A stretch of DNA of 64,000 nt from Shewanella electrodiphila (lineage in GTDB: Bacteria; Pseudomonadota; Gammaproteobacteria; Enterobacterales; Shewanellaceae), in contig NZ_JAKIKU010000014.1 of NCBI RefSeq assembly GCF_023283985.1, positions 46,789 through 110,788 on the forward strand. The letters run 5' to 3'. Made by a program: the position numbers and the translations under genes. Within the stretch, counting starts at the first letter, position 1. Each line of letters begins with the position of its first letter. Below the pieces are notes generated by a model. The model made no database searches. It was not told the DNA's origin and saw nothing but the letters and a program-made list of their open reading frames with translations. Of the stretch, positions 16,162-25,354 are shown piece by piece.

Positions 16162-16200
16162 AAAAAGGCCGATGCTCTTAGTGAGTATCGGCCTTTTTAT
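16162..16200. terminator. Bidirectional terminator after the Lgt-like gene
   Basis: The stem AAAAAGGCCGAT.CTC/GAG.ATCGGCCTTTTT with loop TTAGT is followed by T's on the plus strand and, in complement, on the minus strand. It separates the Lgt-like gene from the convergent PanE-like gene. Confidence 0.88.
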
Positions 16201-16297
16201 TATTCTGCTATTAAGTTTTGATGCTGAGGGTTCATCAAATAGCATTTTTATAAATGCTTTCAGAGAAAGCTCATTAAAAAAGCTCGCTATAGGGGTG

Positions 16298-17293
16298 TTA
16301 TAAAAGCTCTGCGATATCGACTGGTATACCTTGTTCAAGTTTTTTGATACCGGCACAAATAGCGGCGTTAATAGGCGTGTTGACTTGATATTGCTTACCT
16401 AATTCAACAACTGCTTGGTTGAGGTAGTCTATTTCGGTTTTACGTTTAGCTTGAATATCTTCCCACATGGATGAACGCGCTTGAGGATCGATATCGAGCA
16501 TCTGCTTTGCCAGTAAAGTAAATAAACCATCAGGCAGCGATAATATCAGTGGCAACCATTGGGGTTTTACTTTGGTAAATTGCGCTAGCGGTAAACGTGC
16601 TTTTTGACACACTGCTAACCATTCTTTCATCGCGAGGCTTAATAGTTTACGAGTTTGTTTTTGACTCAGTTGCTGCTTAATAGGTACATCAGTGATGGCA
16701 TTGAGTGCATTATTGAGGTTAAGCAATAATTTGCCGTAAATGATTGGCGCCATGTCCTCTGCCAAGGTGCAACTTAAGCCCGCAGAAAGCATTGCTTGTT
16801 GAACAGTTTGCGTATGGGGCGTGTTGGCAAAAATGAATTCGCCTTCAGTGCCTTTATGAAATGTCGCATGCTCTTTTTGCAGGACATTAAACGGGGTTAT
16901 ACCTTGTATCAGCAGTCTTGGCTGCGCTGAGATGTTAGCGAGTGCTTGCTTAACTTCATCTAAACTGCCTAAGCCGTTTTGCATTAACACTATGGTGCTT
17001 TTCTGGTGGGATAACTGCAGTAGTTGCTCACTAATCTCACTAACTTGATGACATTTTAAGGTGACAAAAATCAAATCGAATTTGGGTGTGTCTGCTTCAA
17101 CTTCGGTAAACAGTGCGTTCGGCATGACTTTTTGATGTAAGCCTTGGTAGCTTGTGAGCGTGATGCCTTGATTGTCGGTAATGCTGCGTTTAATGCGCTC
17201 GCGACAAATTAAGCTGACATCAAGCTTTGCCATGAGTAATTCGCCGGCTAAGTAACATCCTGTTGAACCTGCACCAAAGATGGCTATTTTCAT
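16298..17293 (-). CDS. 2-dehydropantoate 2-reductase family protein
   Basis: A 331-residue ApbA/PanE family enzyme. The N-terminal Rossmann motif GAGSTGCY (7–14) binds NADPH, and the C-terminal ketopantoate reductase domain begins around KLLLNLNNALNAITD. PanE reduces ketopantoate to pantoate in coenzyme A synthesis; the family is broad, so substrate identity is not certain. The second of two adjacent ATGs is chosen because AAGGGA is too close to the first. It is divergent from rph and has no pantothenate neighbours. Confidence 0.85.
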   Translation of the reverse strand: MKIAIFGAGSTGCYLAGELLMAKLDVSLICRERIKRSITDNQGITLTSYQGLHQKVMPNALFTEVEADTPKFDLIFVTLKCHQVSEISEQLLQLSHQKSTIVLMQNGLGSLDEVKQALANISAQPRLLIQGITPFNVLQKEHATFHKGTEGEFIFANTPHTQTVQQAMLSAGLSCTLAEDMAPIIYGKLLLNLNNALNAITDVPIKQQLSQKQTRKLLSLAMKEWLAVCQKARLPLAQFTKVKPQWLPLILSLPDGLFTLLAKQMLDIDPQARSSMWEDIQAKRKTEIDYLNQAVVELGKQYQVNTPINAAICAGIKKLEQGIPVDIAELL

Positions 17294-17531
17294 CATTTCC
17301 CTTAAAGCATTAGTCGCATTCCGCCTACCAGTGTGCCGTTTTGTTAATAAAAATCCAATAAGGGTTTTGTTTGACGTGGCATCAAGGCTAACAAGTCACT
17401 ATAATGCTGTTCAATTATGAGCGTTGATTGCTGGTTTTGTTTTGATTGAGACGTCGATTGAACGATAATTTACAGCCAATTTCAGCTTAAAACCCAATTT
17501 AGTCACTGATCCCACACAATAGGAAATGCAT

Positions 17532-18245
17532 ATGCGTCCAAGCGACAGAACACCTGCACAATCTCGTCCAGTTACGATTACTCGTCAATTTACAGCTCAC
17601 GCTGAAGGTTCGGTGTTGGTCGAGTTTGGTGACACTAAAGTGTTATGTACTGCAAGCTTTGAAGAAGGCGTACCGCGTTTTCTTAAAGGCCAAGGTCAAG
17701 GTTGGGTGACTGCTGAGTACGGTATGCTTCCTCGTTCTACTCATAGTCGTATGCAACGTGAGGCGGCTCGTGGCAAACAGTCTGGTCGTACTCAAGAAAT
17801 CCAACGCTTAATCGGCCGTTCATTACGTGCTGCTGTAGACATGAAAGCCTTAGGTGAAAACACTATCGTTATCGATTGTGATGTGATTCAAGCTGATGGC
17901 GGTACTCGTACTGCTGCGATTACTGGTGCCTGTGTTGCATTAGTAGATGCATTAAACTGGGCGCGTGGTAAAGGCATTTTAAAAACTAACCCGCTTAAGT
18001 TCTTAATTGCTGCTGTAAGTGTGGGTATTTACAAAGGTGAGCCAATCTGCGATTTAGAATACATCGAAGATAGCGCTGCTGAAACTGACATGAACGTTGT
18101 GATGACTGAAACTGGCAAGATGATTGAAATCCAAGGCACTGCCGAAGGTGAGCCATTCAGCCATGAAGAGTTATTAAGCTTGCTTGAGCTTGCGAAGCAC
18201 GGCATTCGCGAAATTGTCGATACGCAAAAAGCGGCATTAAGCTAA
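17532..18245 (+). CDS. rph: Ribonuclease PH
   Basis: A phosphorolytic 3'-to-5' exoribonuclease that trims tRNA 3' ends. The sequence follows E. coli RNase PH throughout: VLVEFGDTKVLCTAS, PRFLKGQGQGWVTAEYGMLPRST, ADGGTRTAAITGACVA and the DLEYIEDSAAETDMNVVMT core. The start at 17532 gives the family N-terminus MRPSDRT and correct AGGA spacing; the ATG six bases upstream is too close to it. It is 237 residues long and full length, unlike the frameshifted gene of E. coli K-12. It is followed by its own terminator and then pyrE. Confidence 0.96.
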   Translation: MRPSDRTPAQSRPVTITRQFTAHAEGSVLVEFGDTKVLCTASFEEGVPRFLKGQGQGWVTAEYGMLPRSTHSRMQREAARGKQSGRTQEIQRLIGRSLRAAVDMKALGENTIVIDCDVIQADGGTRTAAITGACVALVDALNWARGKGILKTNPLKFLIAAVSVGIYKGEPICDLEYIEDSAAETDMNVVMTETGKMIEIQGTAEGEPFSHEELLSLLELAKHGIREIVDTQKAALS

Positions 18246-18258
18246 AACGTATTTGATT

Positions 18259-18290
18259 AAGGGGCTCTGTTAATAAGAGCCCCTTTTTTT
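18259..18290 (+). terminator. Terminator between rph and pyrE
   Basis: A 10-bp stem AAGGGGCTCT/AGAGCCCCTT with a seven-base loop and a seven-T tract. In E. coli a rph–pyrE attenuator responding to UTP sits in the same position, so this one may also regulate pyrE read-through (inference). Confidence 0.9.
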
Positions 18291-18352
18291 AAGCTTTATT
18301 TAGACTTAGTCATCATTAAATAAAAAATAGATAACAGTGTTAAGGAGATAAT

Positions 18353-18994
18353 GTGAAAGCATATCAACGTGAGTTTATTGAATTCGCTCTTGAGCGTCAG
18401 GTATTACGCTTTGGTGAGTTCACCTTAAAATCAGGCCGTACTAGCCCTTACTTTTTCAATGCGGGTTTATTTAACACGGGTCGTGATTTAGCGCGTTTAG
18501 GTCGTTTTTATGCTGCTGCATTGGTTGATTCTGGTATCGACTACGATTTAGTGTTTGGTCCTGCTTATAAAGGTATCCCGATTGCGACAACTACAGTTGT
18601 GGCTTTATGTGATCATCATGATGTGGATGTGCCTTACTGCTTTAACCGTAAAGAAGCGAAAACCCATGGCGAAGGCGGCTCATTAGTGGGTAGCGAGCTT
18701 GCGGGTAAAATCATGCTAGTGGATGATGTGATCACTGCAGGTACTGCTATCCGTGAGTCGATGGAAATCATTGCTGCACATGATGCAAGCTTAGCGGGTG
18801 TGTTAATTGCGCTTGATAGACAAGAAAAAGGTAAAGGCGAGTTGTCAGCGATTCAAGAAGTTGAGCGTGACTTTGGCTGTGACATCGTATCTATCGTTAA
18901 GCTGTCTGACTTGATTAGCTACTTATCTGAAAAACCAGGTATGGAAAAAGAGCTAGCGTCAGTGAGTGCTTACCGCGAGCAATACGGTATTTAA
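18353..18994 (+). CDS. pyrE: Orotate phosphoribosyltransferase
   Basis: Converts orotate and PRPP to OMP in pyrimidine synthesis. It is 213 residues and nearly collinear with E. coli PyrE: FTLKSGRTSPYFFNAGLFNTGRDLA, FGPAYKGIPIATTT, FNRKEAKTHGEGG and the PRPP loop MLVDDVITAGTA (121–132). It starts with GTG behind a perfect AAGGAG at ideal spacing. A long heptamer repeat and a terminator follow the stop. Confidence 0.97.
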   Translation: MKAYQREFIEFALERQVLRFGEFTLKSGRTSPYFFNAGLFNTGRDLARLGRFYAAALVDSGIDYDLVFGPAYKGIPIATTTVVALCDHHDVDVPYCFNRKEAKTHGEGGSLVGSELAGKIMLVDDVITAGTAIRESMEIIAAHDASLAGVLIALDRQEKGKGELSAIQEVERDFGCDIVSIVKLSDLISYLSEKPGMEKELASVSAYREQYGI

Positions 18995-19005
18995 TCTCTC
19001 TTCGT

Positions 19006-19054
19006 TAAAAGCTAAAAGCTAAAAGCTAAAAGCTAAAAGCAAAAAGCAAAAAGC
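19006..19054 (+). repeat. Heptamer tandem repeat after pyrE
   Basis: Five units of TAAAAGC (19006–19040) followed by two of AAAAAGC (19041–19054), head to tail without interruption. The last unit forms the left arm of the pyrE terminator. This is a simple-sequence tract likely to vary in copy number between strains. Confidence 0.95.
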
Positions 19055-19076
19055 CAGTCATATGACTGGCTTTTTT
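19048..19076. terminator. Terminator after pyrE
   Basis: A fully palindromic 28-bp sequence, AAAAAGCCAGTCAT followed by its exact complement, ends in a T-tract. It lies between the convergent pyrE and folE genes and can act in both directions. Confidence 0.92.
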
Positions 19077-19118
19077 GATTCTGTCGTTTGGCAATGCTGC
19101 CCATTTATACCGAGTAAA

Positions 19119-19772
19119 TTAGCACTTAGATTGGTGTAAAAACTCAGCGCGGGTAGCAGGGTTTGATTTAAAAATCCCGCCTAATGCAGTTGTGGTCGTT
19201 GAGCTGGTGGAGTCCATCACACCGCGAGATTTAACGCAGTAATGTACAGCATCCATTTTTACCGCCACATCTTTGGTTTCAAGCAAGGTTTGCAGGGCAA
19301 CCAGCACTTGCTGAGTCAGTCTTTCTTGTACTTGTGGGCGCTGGGCAAAGAAGCGCACAATGCGGTTAATCTTCGACAGGCCAATAATTTTGGTACGTGG
19401 CAAATAAGCGACAGTAGCGTAACCATCAATGGTTACTAAATGGTGTTCACAGGTGCTGGTGAGGCTAATATCTTGTACTCGCACCATTTCATCAACGCCC
19501 ATCTTGTTATCGATGACGGTGATTTTAGGGAAGTTTTGATAATCAAGACCAGAGAATATCTCATCAACATACATCTTTGCGATTCGACGTGGTGTGTCCA
19601 TTAAGCTGTCATCTGATAAGTCTAACGCCATTAGGGTTAGCACTTCTTTCATGTGATGCTCAATTTTCTCTTTACGCACTTCAGGAGTATGAGTTTGCGG
19701 CAGCATCGGGGTTTCAAGCCCTTGCTCAGTTAGTGCTGCTTTAACTTTTATTGCTGCGTCACTTAATGCCAT
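19119..19772 (-). CDS. folE: GTP cyclohydrolase I
   Basis: First step of tetrahydrofolate synthesis, GTP to dihydroneopterin triphosphate. At 216 residues it has the zinc ligands C108 and H111 (STCEHH) and C179 (HYCVKSRG), plus DTPRRIAKMY and LSKINRIVRFFAQRPQVQE. The start is set at MALSDAA because GGAGG is properly spaced before it; six extra upstream codons are open but unlikely. It is convergent with pyrE. Confidence 0.96.
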   Translation of the reverse strand: MALSDAAIKVKAALTEQGLETPMLPQTHTPEVRKEKIEHHMKEVLTLMALDLSDDSLMDTPRRIAKMYVDEIFSGLDYQNFPKITVIDNKMGVDEMVRVQDISLTSTCEHHLVTIDGYATVAYLPRTKIIGLSKINRIVRFFAQRPQVQERLTQQVLVALQTLLETKDVAVKMDAVHYCVKSRGVMDSTSSTTTTALGGIFKSNPATRAEFLHQSKC

Positions 19773-19910
19773 CTTATCCTCCAACCACAATGGTCAAACT
19801 TATTACTGAGTGTATGTTATAAATCGCCTTAGTGCTGAGTTTGAGCAAATAGCCCAGGAGCATAAGGGACGGGGATAATAACGTGATTTGAGTCAAATTA
19901 ATATTATTGA

Positions 19911-19949
19911 AATAAAAAAAGCCGACCTTTTTAGTCAAGTATCGGCTTT
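19911..19949 (-). terminator. Terminator of the S9 peptidase gene
   Basis: In the minus orientation AAAGCCGA/TCGGCTTT (19918–19925 and 19942–19949) forms a stem with a 16-base loop followed by seven T's, 18 bp past the peptidase stop codon. Confidence 0.75.
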
Positions 19950-19966
19950 GGTGAAATGGTTAAGAT

Positions 19967-21931
19967 TTATAGTTTTAAATTATCTTTCAAGAAACTCAAC
20001 ATTTTATCGTAATATTTTGCTCTATGTTCATCGTTATAAAAGCCATGACCCTCATCATCCATAATGAGCTTTTCATAAGGGTATTGGTGCTGCTTTAAGC
20101 CTTTTTCTAACGATTCTAATTGCTCAATCGGCGCTCGTTCATCATTACCACCATGCACAAGTAATAAGCTGGCTTTGAGCTTATCGGTATTGAAAGCAGG
20201 GGACATCGCTTTGAGTTGCTGTGGGTTTTCACCAAGCACTTGTTTTAAATAACTGGTGCCGCTTCTTGTTTGCTTTATATCACCTTCGTTAAACATCATT
20301 TCTAAATCGTATACACCAGCAAAGCCGATGGCACATTTGAATAAATCAGGCTCAATTATGGCACTTTGAAGGGCGCTGTAGCCGCCAAAACTGCCGCCCA
20401 CAATACAAACTCTATCCTTATCAGCAAAACCTTGCTCAATGACATACTTGGTTCCATCAATGATGTCGTATTGAATATCAGCGCCCCATTTTTGATAACC
20501 GTCTTGTTGGAACTGTTCGCCATAACCACCAGAACCACGAAAGTTGACTTGTAATACTGCTATTCCTTGACTGGCAAGTAATTGATTTTGTGGATTGAAA
20601 GACCACCAGTCACGAATGTAATGTGGTCCGCCATGTGGATTAACAACAAGCGGTAAATTCTTAGCCTCTTTGCCTTCAGGTAAAGTGAGATAACCAGAAA
20701 TAATTTTTCCATCACGGCTAGTGAAGCTTATTGGTTTTACTTCAGCCATGGCATCAGGGTCTAACCAGCTTTTTTCAGACGCGAGATAGTCCAATGTGAC
20801 TTTTTCAGCATCAAAGAGGTAGTAATCACCAGGATTTCTATCGTTAAAAGCTTTGATTACGAATAATTTAGCATTAGTTGTTTCACTGATAATTTGAACT
20901 TGATGCCCTGGGAGTGATGCAATAAGTTGCTTCAGTAATTTGGTATGTTCATCTTGTTGATCAACGAAGGCGTATGTTGGATAGCCATTTTCATACTCTA
21001 CTGCATACAGCTGTTTAGACTGCTTGTTGATCCAAAAGTTACTTGGATCAACATTTTCATCATTAATGACTTTTTCTTTCTGGCCAGTGACTAAGTCAAT
21101 TTTATAAATACTTGCAGTTTGATTATTTTCCCGCGCAGCGGCATAAATGGTATTTGCTTTATCGGCAAATGAAATGGGATTAAAGTCTGTTAAACCAATA
21201 TTAAGATCATTAGTATTAATCCAATCGCCATCTTTTCTATAGAAAGTTTGTAACTGGTTTTTGTTGTTCAAGCCTGCGACGAATTTAACCTCGCCTTCAT
21301 TGTCTGTTAGAAAGTTAGCGTTACCAATGGGTGATGTAGTGACTTTTCTTCTTACGCCAGATTTTACGTTCACTTTGTAAACATGTTGTAAGCTATCACG
21401 CCCCAATGTGGCCGCACTGCCCCAAGGGATAGCATTGACGAGCATAAACTTATCATTTTCAGGTAAGGGGTCTAAAATGTATGCTGTGGCTCTAATGGCT
21501 GTATTTTTTTTAATATGAGAACCAGTTTGCTGTTCACCGCTATTAAAGCCAAATAAATATTTTCCTTTTGAGCCGTCAGCATTAACAGCCATGAGCTCAC
21601 CATAATACTGGGGAACATCACTCCAGCCTTTTAGGTAAACTTTTTGTAATACGATTCTTTCTTCGTTAACCCATTCATAATTCCCGACTTCAGCATTACC
21701 AGGAAAGTTAATCGCATTAATCATTTTCTTAGTTTCAGTTTCTAAAATAATTAATGTTTTTTTACCGTCATGGGTGGTTAAGGCGCTGAGGTAATCCCCC
21801 TCTGGAGAGATTTTTACGTTTGCATATTCTGCGCCTCGACTAAAGAGAGCAGAGTGGGATAACGAAGCAGCATTAACAAATGAGGGAGCTAAAGCCAGTA
21901 AACAACTGGCAAGAACAGCAGTGTATTTCAT
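19967..21931 (-). CDS. Secreted S9 family prolyl oligopeptidase-like peptidase
   Basis: A 654-residue exported serine peptidase. A signal peptide (residues about 1–22, ending FVNA) is followed by a beta-propeller-like region and then the alpha/beta hydrolase domain with GGSFGGYSAL (nucleophile S514), D597 in HGGNDERAP and H629 in DEGHGFY. This fits the S9C acylaminoacyl/dipeptidyl-peptidase group abundant in Shewanella and likely used for periplasmic peptide degradation. The second ATG is chosen because AAGG is properly spaced only for it. Monocistronic with its own terminator. Confidence 0.92.
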   Translation of the reverse strand: MKYTAVLASCLLALAPSFVNAASLSHSALFSRGAEYANVKISPEGDYLSALTTHDGKKTLIILETETKKMINAINFPGNAEVGNYEWVNEERIVLQKVYLKGWSDVPQYYGELMAVNADGSKGKYLFGFNSGEQQTGSHIKKNTAIRATAYILDPLPENDKFMLVNAIPWGSAATLGRDSLQHVYKVNVKSGVRRKVTTSPIGNANFLTDNEGEVKFVAGLNNKNQLQTFYRKDGDWINTNDLNIGLTDFNPISFADKANTIYAAARENNQTASIYKIDLVTGQKEKVINDENVDPSNFWINKQSKQLYAVEYENGYPTYAFVDQQDEHTKLLKQLIASLPGHQVQIISETTNAKLFVIKAFNDRNPGDYYLFDAEKVTLDYLASEKSWLDPDAMAEVKPISFTSRDGKIISGYLTLPEGKEAKNLPLVVNPHGGPHYIRDWWSFNPQNQLLASQGIAVLQVNFRGSGGYGEQFQQDGYQKWGADIQYDIIDGTKYVIEQGFADKDRVCIVGGSFGGYSALQSAIIEPDLFKCAIGFAGVYDLEMMFNEGDIKQTRSGTSYLKQVLGENPQQLKAMSPAFNTDKLKASLLLVHGGNDERAPIEQLESLEKGLKQHQYPYEKLIMDDEGHGFYNDEHRAKYYDKMLSFLKDNLKL

Positions 21932-22095
21932 AAACATCCTTGTGTATTTTTATATGAAGAATTTATCGACTTCTATCGATCAGTTATATTTTGTCATCAT
22001 AAAGTACGATACTCGAACAGTGAATACAATTATTCAGACATGAAAAACGCACCGAAGTGCGTAAAAATGGAGAAGTATTTATTGAGAGTACTAGC

Positions 22096-22689
22096 TTAGC
22101 TACGTAACAATTGCTGCTGCACAAACTGCCACTGTTCATCGAAGTGTTCTGTCGGCTTTTGCTTAAACTCACTGCGCACGAACTGAGCGATTCTGCCTTC
22201 TGCGATAGCTAAAAGTAGATTGGCTAAAATGGCTTCGTCTAAGTTAAAACCATGGCCTTCGCGTAGTGTTTTCTCACGTAATATTTGCTTGATTTGTGTT
22301 TCAATTTTGGCAAATAACCCGCTGACACGGCTACGTAAACGTTCATTTTCACCTAATAGCGCATCGCCATTCAGTACCCGTGAAATACCCGGGTTACGTT
22401 CTGAAAAAACCAACAGTAACTGCAAGACTAACTCACAGCGTTTCATGGTGTCCTTTTCTTCATCCATGATGATATTAAGTCGAGACAAAATTGCATCTTC
22501 GATGAATTCTATTAGACCTTCAAACATTCTTGCTTTACTTGGGAAGTGGCGATAAAGCGCCGCTTCAGAAACACCAACTTCCGCGGCTAATTTAGCTGTG
22601 GTTATCCGTTGGCCAGGGCTGGTTTCCAGCATGTGCGCAAGACATTGTAAAATGTGCTCACGACGATTTATTTTTGGGCTAGCCGCCAT
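22096..22689 (-). CDS. slmA: Nucleoid occlusion factor SlmA
   Basis: A TetR-family protein of 197 residues that binds chromosomal sites and blocks FtsZ ring assembly over the nucleoid. The N-terminal helix-turn-helix ITTAKLAAEVGVSEAALYRHF and the segments LIEFIEDAI and VLREKTLREGHG follow E. coli SlmA closely. It stands downstream of coaBC and dut on the same strand, the standard gammaproteobacterial arrangement. Confidence 0.96.
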   Translation of the reverse strand: MAASPKINRREHILQCLAHMLETSPGQRITTAKLAAEVGVSEAALYRHFPSKARMFEGLIEFIEDAILSRLNIIMDEEKDTMKRCELVLQLLLVFSERNPGISRVLNGDALLGENERLRSRVSGLFAKIETQIKQILREKTLREGHGFNLDEAILANLLLAIAEGRIAQFVRSEFKQKPTEHFDEQWQFVQQQLLRS

Positions 22690-22723
22690 TTGTTATTCCT
22701 AGGCTTGTGACTACTTGTAAAGG

Positions 22724-23182
22724 TTACTTGGTACCTGAGTGACCAAATCCGCCTTCACCACGATCTGAGGTATCAAACTCATCGACTAAGGTAAATTGTG
22801 CTTGTACTACGGGGACAAAAACGAGCTGTGCTAATCGGTCTCCGATTTCTAAGGTAAATGGCTTATCACTGCGGTTCCAGCAAGAAACCATTAAGGGGCC
22901 TTGGTAATCTGAATCAATTAAGCCGACTAAGTTACCTAACACGATGCCGTGCTTATGGCCTAACCCTGAGCGCGGTAAAATGACAGCCGCTAAGCTTGGA
23001 TCTGCCACATGCACTGCAACCCCTGTAGGGATTAATACTGTCTTACCAGGCTCAATCACCATGGTGGTATCAATCATGGCGCGTAGGTCCATGCCAGCGC
23101 TGCCCGGTGTGGCATAGCTTGGTAATGGGAACTCACTGCCGATACGTGAGTCGAGTAATTTGAGTTCTACAGGTGTTTTCAT
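22724..23182 (-). CDS. dut: Deoxyuridine 5'-triphosphate nucleotidohydrolase
   Basis: Hydrolyses dUTP to dUMP, keeping uracil out of DNA and supplying dTMP synthesis. All five dUTPase motifs are visible in 152 residues, including PGSAGMDLRA, PRSGLGHKHG, GLIDSDYQGPL and the C-terminal RGEGGFGHSGTK. Its ATG overlaps the coaBC stop by four bases (ATGA), indicating coupled translation; slmA follows after 34 bp. Confidence 0.97.
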   Translation of the reverse strand: MKTPVELKLLDSRIGSEFPLPSYATPGSAGMDLRAMIDTTMVIEPGKTVLIPTGVAVHVADPSLAAVILPRSGLGHKHGIVLGNLVGLIDSDYQGPLMVSCWNRSDKPFTLEIGDRLAQLVFVPVVQAQFTLVDEFDTSDRGEGGFGHSGTK

Positions 23183-24372
23183 GATGTTTTTATTTTTGTC
23201 GCTATCAGAGTAAGTAATTGTTTTGCCAACGTCAGTTTATCGGTTGCAGGCAGTTGTTGACTACCGTCTTGCCAAAAAACATGTAATGCATTGGCGTCGG
23301 CATTAAATCCAAGACCTGCTATTGATACGTCGTTAGCGGCAATTAAGTCCAACTTTTTACGTTCAAGCTTTCCGCGGGCATATTCTTCTACGTTATCGGT
23401 CTCTGCTGCGAAACCTACAGTAAAAGGTCGTTTAGTCAGCGCAGAAACGCTGGCTAAGATATCAGGGTTGCGCACAAGCGCAAGCTGCATATTCTCTGAT
23501 GACTTTTTAATTTTTGACTCGGCCACTTCTGCGATTCGATAATCTGCGACTGCAGCGCAACCGATAAAAATATCTTGGTTATCGACATTATCCATCACGG
23601 CATCAAGCATATCTTGTGCTGATTCAACATTAATTCTTGTCACACCTAGCGGGGTGGCTAAGTTAACCGGTCCTGTCACTAAAGTGACTTCAGCGCCCAT
23701 TTGGGTGGCTGCAGTGGCTAATGCGAAGCCCATTTTTCCAGAACTATGGTTTGAAATATAACGCACAGGGTCAATAGGCTCGCGGGTTGGGCCAGCTGTT
23801 AACAAGAGTTTATGTCCGGTTAACGGTTTAGGGCCAAAGAACTGCACTAATTGTTCGGCAATCGCTAGTGGTTCTTGCATACGGCCAGGGCCGACTTCAC
23901 CACAAGCTTGATCGCCACTTGCAGGGCCCCAAACTGTGATGCCTTTGCGAGCGACATTAGCAAGGTTTTCTTGAGTGGCTTGATTGCGATACATCTGTTG
24001 ATTCATCGCAGGGCATACAATTACAGGTGCTTCAGTGGCTAAGCAGGTTGTGGTTAACAGCTCATCTGCCATGCCTGCATTAATGCGGGCAATGAGGTTG
24101 GCGGTTGCTGGTGCGACAATTACGACGTCAGCCCAACGTGCTAGCTCAATGTGCCCCATTGCTGCTTCAGCTGCTGGATCAAGTAAATCAGAGGCTACAG
24201 GATGGCCTGACAAGGCTTGAATCGTCAGTGGAGTAATAAACTCCATTGCGCTTTGGCTCATGACCACACGGACATCAGCGCCGCGCTCTTTAAGACGACG
24301 AATTAAATCAGCGCTTTTGTACGCTGCAATACCGCCACCAATTCCTAATAGGACATTTTTATTTGTCAGCAT
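23179..24372 (-). CDS. coaBC: Bifunctional phosphopantothenoylcysteine decarboxylase/synthetase
   Basis: Two consecutive steps of coenzyme A synthesis. The N-terminal flavoprotein CoaC domain (about 1–185) begins NVLLGIGGGIAAYKSADL and has the PAMNQQMY motif. The CoaB synthetase domain follows with TAGPTREPIDPVRYISNHSSGKMG. It is 397 residues from the chosen ATG at 24372; an upstream in-frame GTG would add eight residues without a ribosome-binding site. First gene of coaBC–dut(–slmA). Confidence 0.95.
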   Translation of the reverse strand: MLTNKNVLLGIGGGIAAYKSADLIRRLKERGADVRVVMSQSAMEFITPLTIQALSGHPVASDLLDPAAEAAMGHIELARWADVVIVAPATANLIARINAGMADELLTTTCLATEAPVIVCPAMNQQMYRNQATQENLANVARKGITVWGPASGDQACGEVGPGRMQEPLAIAEQLVQFFGPKPLTGHKLLLTAGPTREPIDPVRYISNHSSGKMGFALATAATQMGAEVTLVTGPVNLATPLGVTRINVESAQDMLDAVMDNVDNQDIFIGCAAVADYRIAEVAESKIKKSSENMQLALVRNPDILASVSALTKRPFTVGFAAETDNVEEYARGKLERKKLDLIAANDVSIAGLGFNADANALHVFWQDGSQQLPATDKLTLAKQLLTLIATKIKTS

Positions 24373-24554
24373 GTTGTGCTTAATCCTGCTATTCACTTTA
24401 TTGCCGCTACGATATCACAATCCGATTAATGGGGGATGATCCGAATTTAAAAATTTAGACCATACTCTTTAGTCGCAAGTGGCCATAAAAGGTCGTAAAG
24501 AAAAGAGTTAACTCGTTAACCTAGATTATAGAAGCAATAAACAAGGGAGTGTTT

Positions 24555-25232
24555 ATGGCAATTAAAGATTGGCCAGAGGGAGAAGGACCGAGAGATAAAC
24601 TATTAAAGCACGGCGCGGGGCATTTATCTGATGCAGAGTTATTGGCGGTATTACTGCGTAATGGGTTAGCGGGACATAATGCGGTTGATTTGGCCCGAGG
24701 GATGATCAGCCAGTTTGGTGGATTAAGGCCATTATTTGCAGCGCCAAAATCACAAGTGTGCAAATTGGCGGGTATTGGGCCAGTAAAATATGCTCAATTA
24801 CAGGCTGCATCCGAGATTTCGAAGCGAATTTTTGAAGAAAATATGCATCGAGGGCAAATTTTAATAAATCCTGATTTAACTCGGGACTATTTAATGAGAC
24901 AATTAGCAGACCGATCCTATGAAGTGTTCGCATTATTATTGTTGGATAGCCAACATAGAGTGATTCAGTTCGTAGAATTATTCCGCGGAACGATTAATTC
25001 GGCATCAGTTTATCCACGTGAAGTGGTGAGCTTAGTGCTGGAGAAAAAGGCTGCGGCAGTCATAGTGTGTCACAATCACCCGTCTGGCATTGCAGAGCCA
25101 AGTCAGGCAGATCGGCAAATTACTGACAGATTAAAAAAAGCCCTCTCAACTATCGATGTTTCTCTATTAGATCATATGGTTGTAGGCGATCAAGAGATAG
25201 TATCCTTCGCTGAACGCGGGTGGATATTATAA
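24555..25232 (+). CDS. radC: RadC family protein (chromosomal copy)
   Basis: A 225-residue RadC with an N-terminal UPF0758 helix-hairpin-helix part (LSDAELLAVLLRNG, LAGIGPVKYAQLQAA) and the JAB domain with HNHPSGIAEPSQAD. The role is unclear: the classic radC102 mutation is in recG. It is divergent from coaBC and precedes rpmBG, as in E. coli and other Shewanella. The ATG at 24555 with AAGGGAG is chosen over the GTG two codons upstream. Confidence 0.95.
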   Translation: MAIKDWPEGEGPRDKLLKHGAGHLSDAELLAVLLRNGLAGHNAVDLARGMISQFGGLRPLFAAPKSQVCKLAGIGPVKYAQLQAASEISKRIFEENMHRGQILINPDLTRDYLMRQLADRSYEVFALLLLDSQHRVIQFVELFRGTINSASVYPREVVSLVLEKKAAAVIVCHNHPSGIAEPSQADRQITDRLKKALSTIDVSLLDHMVVGDQEIVSFAERGWIL

Positions 25233-25239
25233 ACAATGC

Positions 25240-25268
25240 TTGATCTTAGTTTTGTTATCGTGTATAAA
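25240..25268 (+). promoter_or_regulatory. Sigma-70 promoter of rpmB–rpmG
   Basis: TTGATC (25240–25245), a 17-bp spacer and TATAAA (25263–25268), followed by a GC-rich discriminator (GCGCC) typical of stringently controlled ribosomal promoters. The transcript would start about 80 bp before rpmB. Confidence 0.8.
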
Positions 25269-25281
25269 ATGCGCCCTCTTT

Positions 25282-25310
25282 GTGCCTCGGGCGACGGCCA
25301 CACGAGGCAC
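25282..25310 (+). other. 5'-UTR hairpin upstream of rpmB
   Basis: An 8-bp perfect stem GTGCCTCG/CGAGGCAC with a 13-base loop lies in the leader between the promoter and the rpmB ribosome-binding site. There is no T-tract, so it is not a terminator. It may be an mRNA element for ribosomal-protein autoregulation, which is inference. Confidence 0.6.
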
Positions 25311-25354
25311 ATAAATGCTCGAGCGTTTTAAAATTGTTTTTGGAGAAGATTGAC

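Noticed and set aside
19006..19054. Heptamer array considered as a CRISPR-like repeat
   Set aside because: The units are contiguous 7-mers without spacers, so it is a simple tandem repeat. No CRISPR array or cas gene is present in the window.
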